DNA of 64,000 nt from Berberis thunbergii (GCA_003290165.1 QNQO01000219.1:496001-560000), one strand, 5' to 3'; positions 48,201-59,079 are shown, counted from the stretch's first letter. The notes: a model not told the origin generated them from the sequence alone. Numbers and translations: made by a program.

Positions 48201-49838
48201 AACTGGGATTCGAATGTGATAGACCAATGATCTTTCGATATGGTCCATGTATTTTTGTTGCTGGAAAGTTTGAAGTTTCTCTTAAGAAAAAGGGAAGAAA
48301 AAAGGTTGGGCAGTCTGACTGTTTTGGAGAATTGGATATTCACTTAGTAACATTGAAGAGATAATAAGTGGTGTTTGATCAAGATATGAAGGTAACTGAA
48401 AAAAGAAGGGTTGGTCGGCTGATGATCCTTCTACAGAGAAGAAGTTGAGGTTTTTATCACTTAGAAGCAAACCTTAGTTGCTTGAAAAGGAGGTTATATG
48501 AGTGGAGCATTGACCATAAAGTGTAGAAGAATTGACATGAAACAGATGTTGGAAGAACTACATCTAATTTTGGCATTGGCTTACATTTGATTTAGATGTT
48601 TATTTGGTATTTTCTCATCCTTGTGCAAACTGATCAGTTTCCCTGAGTTGCTTCTCTGTGCTTTGGTTTCTTTCTCTGTCCAGTGTGAATTAGTGTTATA
48701 TACCTCTTCAATCAAATCAATGGGAAGAAACAAGAAAGCATGTTGTAGATATTGTTTCATTAGTGGCTATATGCCTATATTAAGATGAAACTCCTTGAAA
48801 ATTTTTGATTACATCTGAAACCACTGCTTTTTTTTTTGGTGGTTGGTGCAGATAGAGTTTGCAACATTGTGGTAGTGGTGAATTTTTTTTGTAATGTAGT
48901 AGAATCTTCTCATTTGCCTATAAATTTGTGATTCCTGTCATTTCCACTTCTTACACTTATTTCATCATTCTGGCGGATCTTGTATTCAATAATCTTCATC
49001 CTGGATTGCTTGATTAGTTCCTGCAGGATGCATATCTTGTTTAATTTTTCTGATGTGATTTACTGTAATTTTGATTCTTCGACTTTTGATTATACCGCTG
49101 ACCATTTGGATTTTTTTTGGTTTTCAGTAGTTCGTCAAATTTGTAACGTGACAATTTTATGACAATTTGATTCTGCAGGCATTTGGAAGATACTCCAAAG
49201 CTGCAGGTGCTCGATATTGTATGGACATCGTGGAATGTGTTATTGATAAGGATCACAAAACATCCAAGCTGTCAGACAAAGTTCAAGCACAGAAGATTGC
49301 AGTAAGTGATATTCCAGAAGTTGAAACTAATGAGACATTGTTTGGCAAAAAACCTTTCATGCAACGTCATGAAACTTCGACACTCGAGGAGGGTCAATTG
49401 CCAGAGGAAGGAGAAATCAAAGAACCTGAAGGAAATTGGTATTATGAGAAAATAGGAGGAGAAATCAAAGAGCCTGAAATCAATTTGTGTCAGAAAATAG
49501 AGGAAGGAGAAATCAAACTTGAAACAAATCAGTGTTTCGAGAAGACAATAAATCAGTGTTATGAGAAAACAACAATTCTAGATGGTGTCAAAAAGGAGAA
49601 CAAGACATCTTCACAAGATGCTGTAAATGTTGTTGGTGGATACGACAACAATAGGATTCTTGCAACACTAGCGAAGATGGAGAAACGGAGGGAGCGCTTC
49701 AAGGAGCCTATTGAATTGAAGGAGCCTGAGAAGAATGGTAAGCCACAACCACCAATGGTTGATATCACAGTTGAAACAACGTCAACAGAAGTTAATCAGC
49801 ACAGGCCAGCTCGTAAGAGACGTTGGGGTGGAAGTTAG
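33212..49838 (+). CDS. FIPS5: FIP1[V]/FIPS5-like pre-mRNA polyadenylation factor (multi-exon)
   Basis: Subunit of the nuclear cleavage/polyadenylation machinery (CPSF-associated; bridges poly(A) polymerase and RNA). Exons: 33,212-33,700; 35,037-35,248; 35,488-35,614; 35,797-35,865; 35,969-36,100; 36,219-36,320; 36,402 to about 36,569/36,593; 38,045-39,874; 49,179-49,838. The start MDDMEDDFGELYADV was chosen because the family begins with an acidic DDEFGDLYTDV-type motif. The FIP1 motif PGVDTTDFFNFGFDEESWKQ is in exon 3, followed in exon 6 by SMDMRRPRTRDSDVVIQ. Exon 8 (610 codons) is Arg/Asp/His-rich with RD/RE-like patches. Exon 9 has repeats of EEGEIKEPE type and ends MEKRRERFKEPIELKEP...RPARKRRWGGS, a family hallmark. 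Length is about 1,260 aa; Arabidopsis FIP1[V] is about 1,200. Odd points: GC-AG intron 2, exon 7 end unresolved, 9.3 kb last intron. Confidence 0.88.
33991..34046 (+). repeat. Compound microsatellite (ATT)n(CTT)n
   Basis: About nine ATT units run directly into about ten CTT units, inside intron 1 of the FIP1-like gene. Confidence 0.92.
36625..38044 (+). other. FIP1-like intron 7 with possible inserted element (about 36,700-37,710)
   Basis: Both ends of the stretch are rich in CGATTAATCG-like motifs and AATTCGG (36,730-36,860 and 37,665-37,700), unlike neighbouring intron sequence. Between them is a 5'-UTR-like segment with CTC-rich tracts and a GTATGT donor-like site (about 36,980). It may be a non-autonomous DNA element, but no clean terminal repeat or target duplication was found. 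Confidence 0.35.
41190..41690 (+). repeat. Diverged direct repeat, copy A, in the FIP1-like intron
   Basis: Shares ordered blocks with 44,310-44,790: GTCTGATGAGAAAAAG, GGGCAAGTCTTTCACTTGAG, CTTCATCAAAGTAA and GGCTTGGCTACTTT-type. Both copies have the same orientation, about 3.1 kb apart. Could be old LTRs or a repeated non-LTR segment. Confidence 0.6.
44310..44790 (+). repeat. Diverged direct repeat, copy B, in the FIP1-like intron
   Basis: Partner of 41,190-41,690, with the same block order and many substitutions and indels, suggesting an old duplication or two insertions of one family. Confidence 0.6.
45141..45370 (+). pseudogene. zf-RVT relic of a LINE
   Basis: The short open stretch contains CVLCEDIEVNVKHLLINC and KFAKSLW, the Cys/His pattern of the zf-RVT domain found after reverse transcriptase in plant LINEs. 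No RT domain remains recognisable upstream. Sense orientation to the host gene. Confidence 0.6.
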
Positions 49839-49931
49839 ACATTGCTACTACGGAGTCTGGGGGCTCGGAATTCTTTTGTTCTAGAGATCTGCTCATTAGT
49901 CTGGAATAATTCTTCAAATTTTGGTTAATGT

Positions 49932-49937
49932 AATAAA
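49932..49937 (+). terminator. Poly(A) signal of the FIP1-like gene
   Basis: AATAAA about 94 nt past the stop codon, after a T-rich stretch with TTGTAA-like elements. Position suits a plant near-upstream element. Confidence 0.55.
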
Positions 49938-50404
49938 CATAAGACTTATAGTTGCATAGTTCCTCGTTTTTTTTTTCATCATCTAGGAAAAAATGAAGAA
50001 AAAATCTTTTATTCTACAGGCTTCCTTGCCGAGGTCTATTTTGTATTTCAACCATGTGTATCAATAAACATGGGATGATGTTAGAACCAAGAGTTTTATT
50101 TATCAGTTAATTATATTTAATGAGTTCACTGTCAGTAATTTTCAGTTTTTAAACTTCGATTTTGTTTGTATTTTGTGATTTTTCATTGAATCTTAGTTTA
50201 TATTTACAGTTTTGGTTGAGATGATGTATTTTCGGGTTTTCTTATACTGCAGGGTTTGTTCCTTGAAGGAATTCCTTAATTCATAGATGGGGTTTGAGCT
50301 GCAGGAATCTTTGTTTTAGAGTTGCAGGCATTTTCGGAGTAATTTGATGATATTTGTCCCAAATTTGAAGTCAATTTAGTTGCAACAATTCTAAATGTCG
50401 AGGG

Positions 50405-50532
50405 AACCAGCGAGGGAAGGGGGTGAAGTTGTTCATCCCCCTCGAGATGCATGCAAGCCCGTGTCTTGAGACGCTTTCATGCATTTCGAGGGGGGTGACT
50501 CACTGGTCTCCTCGCCCATTCCCTCGCTGTTT
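50405..50532. ncRNA. Long imperfect hairpin, MIRNA-precursor-like
   Basis: The arm from 50,408 (CAGCGAGGGAAGGGGGTGAA, then GTTGTTCATCCCCCTCGAGA and TGCATGCAAGC) pairs with the arm ending at 50,529 (GCTTTCATGCAT, then TTCGAGGGGGGTGACTCACT and CCCATTCCCTCGCTG). The inner 30 bp pair nearly perfectly, and the outer stem CAGCGAGGGAA/TTCCCTCGCTG is perfect; the asymmetric bulge lies between. Length of about 122 nt and a small loop fit plant pre-miRNAs. It did not match a miRNA family I recognise. It could instead be a short MITE. Confidence 0.45.
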
Positions 50533-51480
50533 AGACAAACCCAGTTAGTTGATTACTGACACAACCTTATCAGCCAATAAGCATGGCCCATTTGTCAGAA
50601 AAAAATCTACCTTACTAGGTAAAAAGTCCATCTAAAATAGTGGCGTGGCCATTTAAAGACCATTGAAACCCCATTTGCAATTACTGAAGTACCCTTCTTA
50701 TCTTGACAGGAAACTGCGCCAATATTTTCACCATGAACACTCCAGCCCAATACCATCCATCATCCTAGAGATGCTGGCTCTCTAGAATTAGTGTTTCGCC
50801 TTTCAGTTCTCACAAGGCACCCAACAAAACTCGGAGAGAGCATTTCTAACTGTATAGAAGGCGAGCTCTGCATCTCCAATGAGAAAGAATTAGCTATAAA
50901 ACATGGGGATTGTGTTACAGGTGCAACTACACCAATGTAAGACTGCGAATTGCGAAACCAGTGAAAATGCGGTCTCGCCTGTATATTTTGGTCCTTCATG
51001 AGAGTGGCAAATGCAGCGGGGACAGATTTGCGAGACTGGGTTGGAGTCTTGGAGATGTTCTTACAGTGGCAGTAAATATGCAATTTTAGGTGAGGTTCAT
51101 TACATGTGGGTAAACATGTAGTTTCCCTTTTTAGTATTGATTGCCCGCCTATACCACTTCCACTTCCACGCATGGACTGGATAGTTTATTTGTCTAGGAT
51201 TGATGTTTTTTTTATGCTTTGTCCATTCTATTTAAAAGTCGCTCACAAACATTATTTATAAAAGGGTAGAAGTGTAAAAAGATCAAACCCGACTGCCCAG
51301 AGAATTGGGGATCCGTCAACCTGGCTGCCTAGAATTAGGGATCCGTTCACCATCACCAAATCCTAATTTATCGAAATCCCACTTCAGAATCCCATCCAAA
51401 ACCTTTTTCTTCTTCCAAATACTCATCAGCTCCAGCTCTTGACGAGAAGCTCACAAACAATGAGTTCAGGTCTGCAGAGG
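50533..51480. other. No gene recognised; probable HCF107 promoter remnant
   Basis: A minus-strand open stretch at 50,760-51,173 has no recognised relatives. A TATA-like TTTATAAAAGGG at about 51,255 lies about 260 bp upstream of the HCF107-like coding remnant and may be its old promoter. Confidence 0.4.
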
Positions 51481-51513
51481 TGGTGGAAACTGAGGGAATG
51501 CTAATGGTTCTGA

Positions 51514-54500
51514 GTGATAGTGATGGAGGAGAATAAGAATTCAAAATCTGTTATTGATGACGGTCTTTCGGAGTTTGCCAAGAAAATGCCAATATTTGAG
51601 CCCCAGAGAGTTGAAACTAATCCGAAGGAGAAGCCGATTCCAATCAATTTGGAGTTGGGGTTGTACCGAGCAAAAATTCTTACAAGGAAATTTCAATACA
51701 ATGAGGCTATTGATATGCTTGAGAAGGTTTATCAGTCAGTCCACTCGGCAATTTTTTATTGTTCACTGAACTCAATTGCCTACTAAATGTTTCTTTTAAA
51801 ATGTTCATTGTTCATCTTGATAACTAATCTTTAATATCTCAGTGTATATTGTATTGGCCGGAAGATGGGCGAACTTATGTAGCTCTAGGGAAAGTTTTCA
51901 GCAAGCAGTCAAGATATGTTGAAGCAAGAGCAGTGTATGAAAGAGGATGCTAGGCAACACAAGGAGAAAATTCATATATATGGCAGGTTGGTTGATTAAA
52001 TTAGGGGATGGAGTTTGATTTCTTTGGGTATAATGATGAATGATGATAGCTGATCTTAGCCATCGTAAGGATTTCATGTAGTTTTTATCTGAAGAACGGA
52101 GAAAGGGAATTCATGCTAGTATGCTTTTGTATTGTTCCTTGCTTGTAGACTTTATTGCTACATTTGTTAGCCTATGTAGCTCAAGTTAGCGCATAATCTA
52201 AAAAAGAAATTTGATTGCTGCCCACAGAAATGTGTGGAAAACAACCAAAAACCTTTACTCATGCAATGCTTTGATATTCACATGTGCTATTCATCTTTGG
52301 ACAGTGTTGGGCCGTTTTGGAAAATAAGATGGGTAATGTACAGAGGGCCAGAGAGCTATTTGATGCTGCCATCGTCGCAAATAGTAAACACATTGCAGCT
52401 TGGTATGGATGGGCAATCCTGGGGCTAAAACAAGGGAATATCAAGAAGGTTAGAAATCTTCTTGCTTGCTAAAGGTATTAAATATAGTGGTGGAAATGAG
52501 TATGTATATCAAACACTTGCATTACTTGAAGCTAAAGGAAAACGTATTGAGGAGGCTCGCTACCTGTTCAAGCAACTAACTGCAACCCCAAAAGCTGTGC
52601 TAGTTGGCTCGTAAGTCTTTACAGTTCATTGTGTGACTTTTGTTGGTACTTTAGTCTATATGGTAAGGTTTTTCAATCAAGGCTCTGATGTCATAAAGTT
52701 CTTGTTGATTTAGGCGTGGGCACAATTAGAGATGCAACAGGAGAACAACTTTGCTGCAAGAAAACTATTTGAGGTGACATTTTGTTTCCTGTATCATGAA
52801 TTACCATCATAAATACTTAGGGGAAGGGTTGATGAGGATAACAAAAACTGGAAGTTATACACCGGGAAATTATATCTTCCTTTATAATTTCTTGCCATCA
52901 AGTAACCTTTTTTTCTTGTTAATTTGCAGCAAGCAGTCCAAGCTAGTCCAAAGAACAGGTTTGCATGGCATGTATGGGGAATTTTTGAAGCCAATCTAGG
53001 TTATATTGATAAAGGAATGAAGCTATTATAGATAGGCCATGCCCTTAATCCAAGGGATCCTGTTCTCCTCCAATCTCTCGCTTTATTGGAATATAAGTAT
53101 TCAACTGCATACCTTGCTTGAGTTTTATTCTGGAGAGCATCTGAACTAGATCCAAAGCACCAACCAGTACGGGTGGTAAGTCCATGATACGCCATGAGTC
53201 TCTGTTAGTTCTTTTAGCAACTAAATTTCCAGCTTATTAAGAATACAGCGTTTTTCTTTCTTGGATGCTTATTCAAGCTCTTATAATTTAAATGTCTTTC
53301 CAATTTTTTCTGTGTGATATCATGTAGGATCTGTTTGGTTCTAAAGAATTCCAGGTAAAGCTGCCAAAACGGAAAGGAGGGAGGAGAGAAAAGGGTAAAA
53401 ATTGAGATATTCGCAGAAGGAAACTATGTCATTTCCCTCTTTTCTAGGAGAGCGAAATAACACTATATGATTTGGAGTGATTAAAATTGGAGCTAGGCTT
53501 GAAGAGGCTGACATAGGTGCAAGACTTAATGTGCGATATGTCAGGGATAACCATATAGATAAGGAATTGCCTACCTCTAACGTTGATAAATAGAGGGATA
53601 TGTTAATAATAATCATTCTGCTCTATGTGGGGTAGGTTTTACATCCTACTGAAAGTGTTATACATGCGACTTGACACCAGCAAGCGAAGATTCGCACCAT
53701 ACTTCTATAGTATTACCGCGAGTATTCTGTTTTGTGCATATAAACTTGACAGGAAAAGTATCTCATGTATTGTGCCGTTTTGCTCAACCGATGTTACTTT
53801 CCAAACCATTCTCTGTCTTTTAGAGATTGATACCCTTGTTTGGTGTTTGCAGTGAGAAAGAGAGGTTTTATTTCGTTAACTACCTTCAGCTGTTGTTCCC
53901 CGTGTAAATCTCCATATAACTAGCAATCCTAGGCGCTGGTGTAGTTCAAATGAGAAGTTTTTGAACTAGATGATGCTGAACTGAGGCTAGAATAATCACC
54001 CTGGTGCGACATAGGCCAGGTGTTAGGTACTTGGGCATGTGGTGCCTAAAGCCTTAAACAACTGGTCCAAATCAGACTCTCGTTCCCATTCACAGGTTGG
54101 ACGGGTGCGGTCGTTATCAGTTAGAAACATTCCTAAGAGGAAGGTTCTACACAGCAAAATTGCAATGACAAGAAACATTCTATAGTTTGACAGGACTAGT
54201 TTATCTTGACGTTTCCTACTAAGCAATGGCGTTAGTAGTTGTGCTTCGTGCTTTTTGTGCGGCCTGATTCTCTCCATAATCAGCTAGATTTCTTGCAAAC
54301 ACTATCTGTCTATGTACTTTCAGCTGGTACTCAGTTTCGAGTTTTCCTCTTGCAGTAGCTGAAGAATTGCCAAGAACTTCATTTAATCCATTAATAACTG
54401 ATTGTAAATGAGAGTTGTTTCAGGCTTGGGGATGGATGGAGTGGAAAGAGGGGAACCTTGACGCAGCCAGGCAACTATACTGAACCGCTTTGTCAATTAA

Positions 54501-55515
54501 TCCAAGAAGTGAAAGTGCTGTTCGATGCCTTCAGGTGTATACCATCCCAGTTTAATTTGTTTCAGTATCATGAGTTCCCATTTCAGTACTAATTTTGGCG
54601 CATGTTATAGTTTTGGATCAATCTATTCCAATTTGTGACTACTTTGCAGGTTGATGCTTTGTGTTAAATAATAGATCTCCATGTTGTCGTAATGCAGGCT
54701 TGGGGTGTTTTAGAGCAAAGGATTGGCGATCATGCAACAGCTCAGAGATTTTTTTGGAGCCTCGCTGGATGTAAATTCTCAAAGCTTTGTAACTTGGATG
54801 ACTTGGGCATTGATGGAAGAGGAAATAGGAGATTCCATACGTGCTGAGGAAATTCGAGAACAATATTTTCAGCAGGTAAGCATTGGGTATAACTCCAAAT
54901 CAGGAAATAGTAAAAAGGAAAACAACTAATTGATGATTGCAAAACATTGAACGTGAAACGGATAGTAGTACATAGTTAACAAATAATGGTAGCTGTCACA
55001 GCCTTCTTTGTAGGGTCATTAAAGGCTAGTCCTCAGCTCACAGGGTTGTTGAGTCCTTGTGACCTTAGAAGTTTGATGTTATAAGTAATCCCTTGTATCC
55101 ATGTAACATTCATATGCTTTGTGCTACAATGCTTGTATGCAATTGTGTTACAATCTAAATTTATTGTTTGCAGCGCATAAAAGTCATAGATGACTCGTCA
55201 TGATGTATGGGATTTCAAGATATGATTGATCCAGCCCTTAACAGCATAAAGAAATTCTTGAACTTTGAACAAGAATCATACTTCAAGGGATGGGATGCTT
55301 TGAGAGATAAGGCGCGAACTACTGACAACAACAAACTTGAAGAAGGAAAAACTAGCGACACATCAAGTGATTTTGATTTAGACGCCTTTGTTAAAGAAAC
55401 GTTGAATCTTGACACATCAAAGCTGGATATTTTAATGGAAACATCCCAAATATTTGAGACAAAAGTGTTTGGAGAGCAAAGAAGAGCACCCCCACAGCTA
55501 AAGCCCAAAGCCTAA
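51514..55515 (+). pseudogene. HCF107: HCF107-like HAT/TPR protein pseudogene
   Basis: HCF107 is a chloroplast RNA-binding HAT/TPR protein needed for psbH RNA processing and psbB expression. Exon blocks match in order: to 51,726 (PIPINLELGLYRAKILTRKF), 51,843-51,986 (YWPEDGRTYVALGK), 52,305-52,610 (CWAVLENKMGNVQRARELFD), 52,714-52,773, 52,930-53,175 (NRFAWHVWGIFEANLG), 54,424-54,534 (AWGWMEWKEGNLDAA), 54,698-54,875, and 55,174-55,515 (MGFQDMIDPALNSIKK to the C-terminus). Most junctions keep GT-AG sites. Nonsense codons: 51,951-51,953, 53,029-53,031, 53,119-53,121, 54,481-54,483 and 55,201-55,203; frameshifts near 52,470 and 54,765. The N-terminal transit-peptide part is not clear. Retained introns show it arose by DNA duplication, not retroposition; a working copy probably exists elsewhere. 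Confidence 0.87.
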
Positions 55516-55873
55516 CAAATTCAACCTGGGCACCAGTGAAATTAATTCTCTCAGATTCAGATAAAAGGGTTTCAGGAACCAGTTACTATACTTTCAACAA
55601 ATTTGAAGTTCCTCGTGGAACTTATGGTGGATCCTATTCAAGTTTTGTGGAGTTGACATGATTTCAGAGAAAAGTATAGCTGCTGTGGTCTTATTTCCAT
55701 GAATGCATTATTCGATATACTGTTGTCCAGAGTACATTCAAGACAGTAATATTCTGTAATCCACGATTGGAAGCTTGTAAATAATGGATTTTTTGCCAAT
55801 ATCCAAGCCAAGCAAATTTTTTTTTTCAGTCCTATCTCTATTTTTGTAAAACAATCACATGCCAAATTCCTAT

Positions 55874-55882
55874 GAAATGAAT
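55874..55882. repeat. Left 9-bp target duplication GAAATGAAT of the MULE
   Basis: Identical to 59,080-59,088 just outside the right terminal inverted repeat. Nine base pairs is the Mutator-superfamily signature. Confidence 0.93.
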
Positions 55883-56348
55883 GAGAAATTCTAGCTGGCC
55901 TGGGAGGCGCGCCTGGGTGGCTGCCTGGACGCTCCTTGGCACGTGCGCCTGGGAGGGTCCAAGGCACGTGCATGATGAAAATTGGAGGGAGTTTCAGTAG
56001 CATCAATTTTTTTCCCCAATTTCGATTTTGGTTTATCCTCCCTCCTCATCGAAGAAGAAAATCGAGAGAAACCATTGGCTCCATCGCATCCTCCCTCTCC
56101 ATTGAAGAAGAAGCTCCATCGCATCCTCCCTCACCATCGTCGACTCCACCGAGAGAAGAATCGAGAGAAGAAGCTCCCCATCGCACGAAGAAACCAGAGA
56201 AGGTAAGATCTAGGGTTTTTAGCTTAATTTCTTCTTGATTTCTTCTTGTGGGATTCTAGATCTAGATCTACGGTTTAATAGAACTACAAATTTGAGAAAT
56301 TAAAGTTCATATTGCAAGTTATTTGAGATGCATTTCATTTTTTCTATA
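55883..56348 (+). repeat. Left terminal inverted repeat of the MULE
   Basis: Contains a purine/CTC-rich 5'-UTR-like part and a strong splice donor AAG/GTAAGA at 56,202/56,203. The right arm has GGTTAG at the matching place, so only the left arm keeps a consensus donor. Confidence 0.92.
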
Positions 56349-57447
56349 CGCAGGTTTTTTTTTTGATGCTGTTCTTTTTTTGTATGTGAGTTTTAAGAGC
56401 AGTAGTGTATTCTTTTGTTTGTATAGTTTACAGAAATGCATTAGTGTATTATTTTGGGGCTGAAATCGAATTGGGGAAATCGAAATTGGGGCTGAAATTT
56501 AAGAGGGAGGGAGGGAACAATCTCCCTCATCACACAATGACTGTTTTTCATCTTCTCTGTTCGATTTGGTGATAAAAATCAAGTCTTTATCTTCTTCTCC
56601 TTCGGTTTTAGCTTGGGTCGACTTGCTTGAGTCTGATGAAAAGCAAACAATGAAAGTGGTATTAGGGTTGGGTTGGGTTTGAATGATTATGCTTCATTTT
56701 GTGATTTTGAGGATTTTTGCTTCATTTTGTGCTTTTCCTTCTATTGTGCTTCATCTTCATTTTGCAGGTTCTTGAAATATTCCTTCTTCAAAGCAAGCAA
56801 ACACTGTATTTCTTGTACATATTAAATAAATAAATTTTTTCTCTATCTCAGACTATCCAAGATCTGTTATTAATTGAACATCTCGTTATACTAGCTGAAC
56901 CCTAGTATCGGCACCGTTTGTTCTAACAGATCAAAGATAGAATCTCTGTATTGATTCTATGTTTTGTATTTCATTTCTGTTTTGATTTAGGGTTTACGAT
57001 TTTTGTTCAGAAATAGTCTGTACATCTTAGCTTTATGTACTAGAGTTTCAAGATGTTAATGAACTTTTAGACCTTTGTGTGATTTTCAACTTTGTTCGCA
57101 CGCCTGAATTCCAACAGCCTCTCACACTATACTTCCCTTTTCCTTATATCCCCTCCTGTTGTGACTGGTAACTTCAAACTACGCTTGATTCAATAGCTGA
57201 TTTATGGTTTGAAATGGAGAAGATCGATGGGTGGAGTTCTTCCCAATTTAAAATATCTGTCACTTGATACATACACAATTTAGAAAAGTAATCAAATTTT
57301 GCATTGTTTTGTTCAACGCTAGAAATTCTGAAGTATAGAATTGTTGTTTATAGTCATAAGATAATGAGATATGACCATTAGGTAGTTTAAGAAGAAGCAC
57401 TATCCACATGCGTATCTATCGGGGCATTAATTTTTTGAAATGCAGGA

Positions 57448-57828
57448 ATGACATTCAGAGCGTACGTTGTCTATCGAGGTCGTCAGCCTAGAGTATACCT
57501 AAACCGACCCGCATGTTTATCCGCGGTATCAGGGTATAGGGGTGCTTCTTACAAGGGGTTTATGTTAGTCGAAGAAGCTGAGGAATCATTCGAGTTGTGG
57601 GTTCGCTCAGAAGCGGTGAGGAGAGATTCGGAGGAATCCAACAACAATGAAGATGTCGAAGTTAACGATGTAGTTTTTGACGATCAAGCTGGTCCATCGA
57701 ATGATCAAAGAAATGTCACCCAAGGGAACAATGATCCTTGGGCTTTTACGAGGGACTTAATCAATACTTTGATAATTGCACTTATTATCTTAGGTTTAAT
57801 ATTTATTCTTAAGCTCTTGGACGAATGA
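57448..57828 (+). CDS. 126-aa protein: RNase H1/viroplasmin-type N-terminal domain plus C-terminal membrane anchor
   Basis: Residues 5-50 (AYVVYRGRQPRVYLNRPACL, then SAVSGYRGASYKGF and a helix with EEAEESFELW) match the small hybrid-binding domain of RNase H1 N-termini, also found in caulimovirus viroplasmin. The aromatic/Gly-Arg and YKGF positions are kept, but the usual central Trp is Arg. Residues 58-95 form an acidic, Asn-rich linker; 104-123 (LINTLIIALIILGLIFIL) is a strong membrane helix followed only by KLLDE, so a tail anchor is predicted. No RNase H catalytic domain is present. An acceptor TGCAG at 57,441-57,445 pairs well with the TIR donor at 56,203, giving a 1,243-bp 5'-UTR intron with transcription starting in the TIR (inference). 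The ORF is intact. Role unknown. Confidence 0.7.
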   Translation: MTFRAYVVYRGRQPRVYLNRPACLSAVSGYRGASYKGFMLVEEAEESFELWVRSEAVRRDSEESNNNEDVEVNDVVFDDQAGPSNDQRNVTQGNNDPWAFTRDLINTLIIALIILGLIFILKLLDE

Positions 57829-58620
57829 TGGAATTATATGTAATGTAATATGTACATACATATGTATTATGTGAATATATTTCATAATCTAATGAAATTT
57901 GTGTTTCATATTGTTCTTTTTTTTCTTTCGTATGGTATGCTTTTGTTTCATATTGTTCTTGTTATTCTTTTTTTGAACGCAAGCTGTGGTCAAGCAAGAT
58001 GCATAGCAAGCCAAACCTTACAACATTCACACAATTCAATTCCATTTACCATATTATCTAAAATCATATGAAAATACACCAACAATTACATCAATCTCTT
58101 AATTCATTGAACTACAAAGAAATGAGCATGAATTCAAAGCAAAGTTTAGTTTCCAACTCGAAAACACTTGTTGCAAATTTTAGTACTAGAGATCAAACAA
58201 AATTAATTAATCAATCAATCAAGTGATGCCATTAACCTAGTTCCTGACTTCAATCTTCCCATTTGGGCTAAAGATTGAAGAACCCCATTTCAGCTTTAAG
58301 TCCAGAAATCAATCAAATAAAACTTTTTAACTGAATTCAGGGTGGAAGAGATATAGCAAACAAGTTAAGGCAATGCACCTAAATAGGTACATCTCCCATT
58401 ATATCACAAATCACTATCAAAATGGAATCAAGAGTCACTATGTAAAAAACAACATAATTTGACAGAAATCAGACCAATAATACCTTGCAAGGACTTTACC
58501 TCAAAGAAAACATACTTTGAACTCTCCATCGTGAAGAACAGAAGACTCAATCAAACCAAAAGAAAGGAACCAAAAGAAAATCACATACAAAAAAAGAACA
58601 GCATAAAAAAAATACATGTG

Positions 58621-59079
58621 TATAGAAAAAATGAGATGCATCTCAAATAACTTGCAATATGAACTTTAATTTCTCAAATTTGTAGTTTTATTAAACCCTA
58701 GATCTAGAACCCCACAAGAAGAAATCAAGAAGAAATGAAGCCAAAAACCCTAGATCTAACCTTCTCTGGTTTCTTCGTGCGATGGGGAGCATCTTCTCTC
58801 GATTCTTCTCTCGGTGGAGTCGACGATGGTGAGGGAGGATGCGATGGAGCTTCTTCTTCAATGGGGAGGGAGGATGCGATGGAGCCAATGGTTTCTCTCA
58901 GTTTTCTTCTTCGATGGGGAGGGAGGATAAACCAAAATCAAAATTGGGGAAAAAATTGATGCTGCTGAAACTCCCTCCAATTTTCATTATGCACGTGCCT
59001 TGGACCCTCCCAGGCGCACATGCCAAGGAGCATCCAGGCAGCCACCCAGGCGCGCCTCCCAGGCCAGCTAGAATTTCTC
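58621..59079 (-). repeat. Right terminal inverted repeat of the MULE
   Basis: Reverse complement of the left arm with scattered substitutions and small indels. Ends in AATTTCTC directly at the duplication. Confidence 0.92.

Larger units (their letters stand above)
39875..49178 (+). other. FIP1-like last intron (9.3 kb) filled with old repeats
   Basis: Bounded by AAG/GTAAAG (39,875) and TTCTGCAG (to 49,178). No intact gene was recognised inside. It holds two diverged direct repeats, a zf-RVT relic and a 30-bp tandem duplication (45,767-45,796 and 45,797-45,826, core GAGGTTGGTAATGGTGGCCT). Most short ORFs here look like chance. Confidence 0.6.
55883..59079 (+). mobile_element. Mutator-like element (Pack-MULE type), 3.2 kb, long TIRs
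   Basis: Bounded by perfect 9-bp duplications and by terminal inverted repeats starting GAGAAATTCTAGCTGGCC. The arms are 55,883-56,348 and 58,621-59,079, about 95% identical by eye. There is no transposase inside, only one small gene of host-like character, so this is a non-autonomous, gene-carrying MULE. It sits about 360 bp downstream of the HCF107 pseudogene. The outer TIR also contains a GC-rich imperfect palindromic zone (GGCGCGCC, CACGTG-like motifs). Confidence 0.92.

Noticed and set aside
50760..51173. 137-codon minus-strand ORF
   Set aside because: No recognisable domain, no start context or neighbours to support it, and no homologue recalled; left as unsupported.
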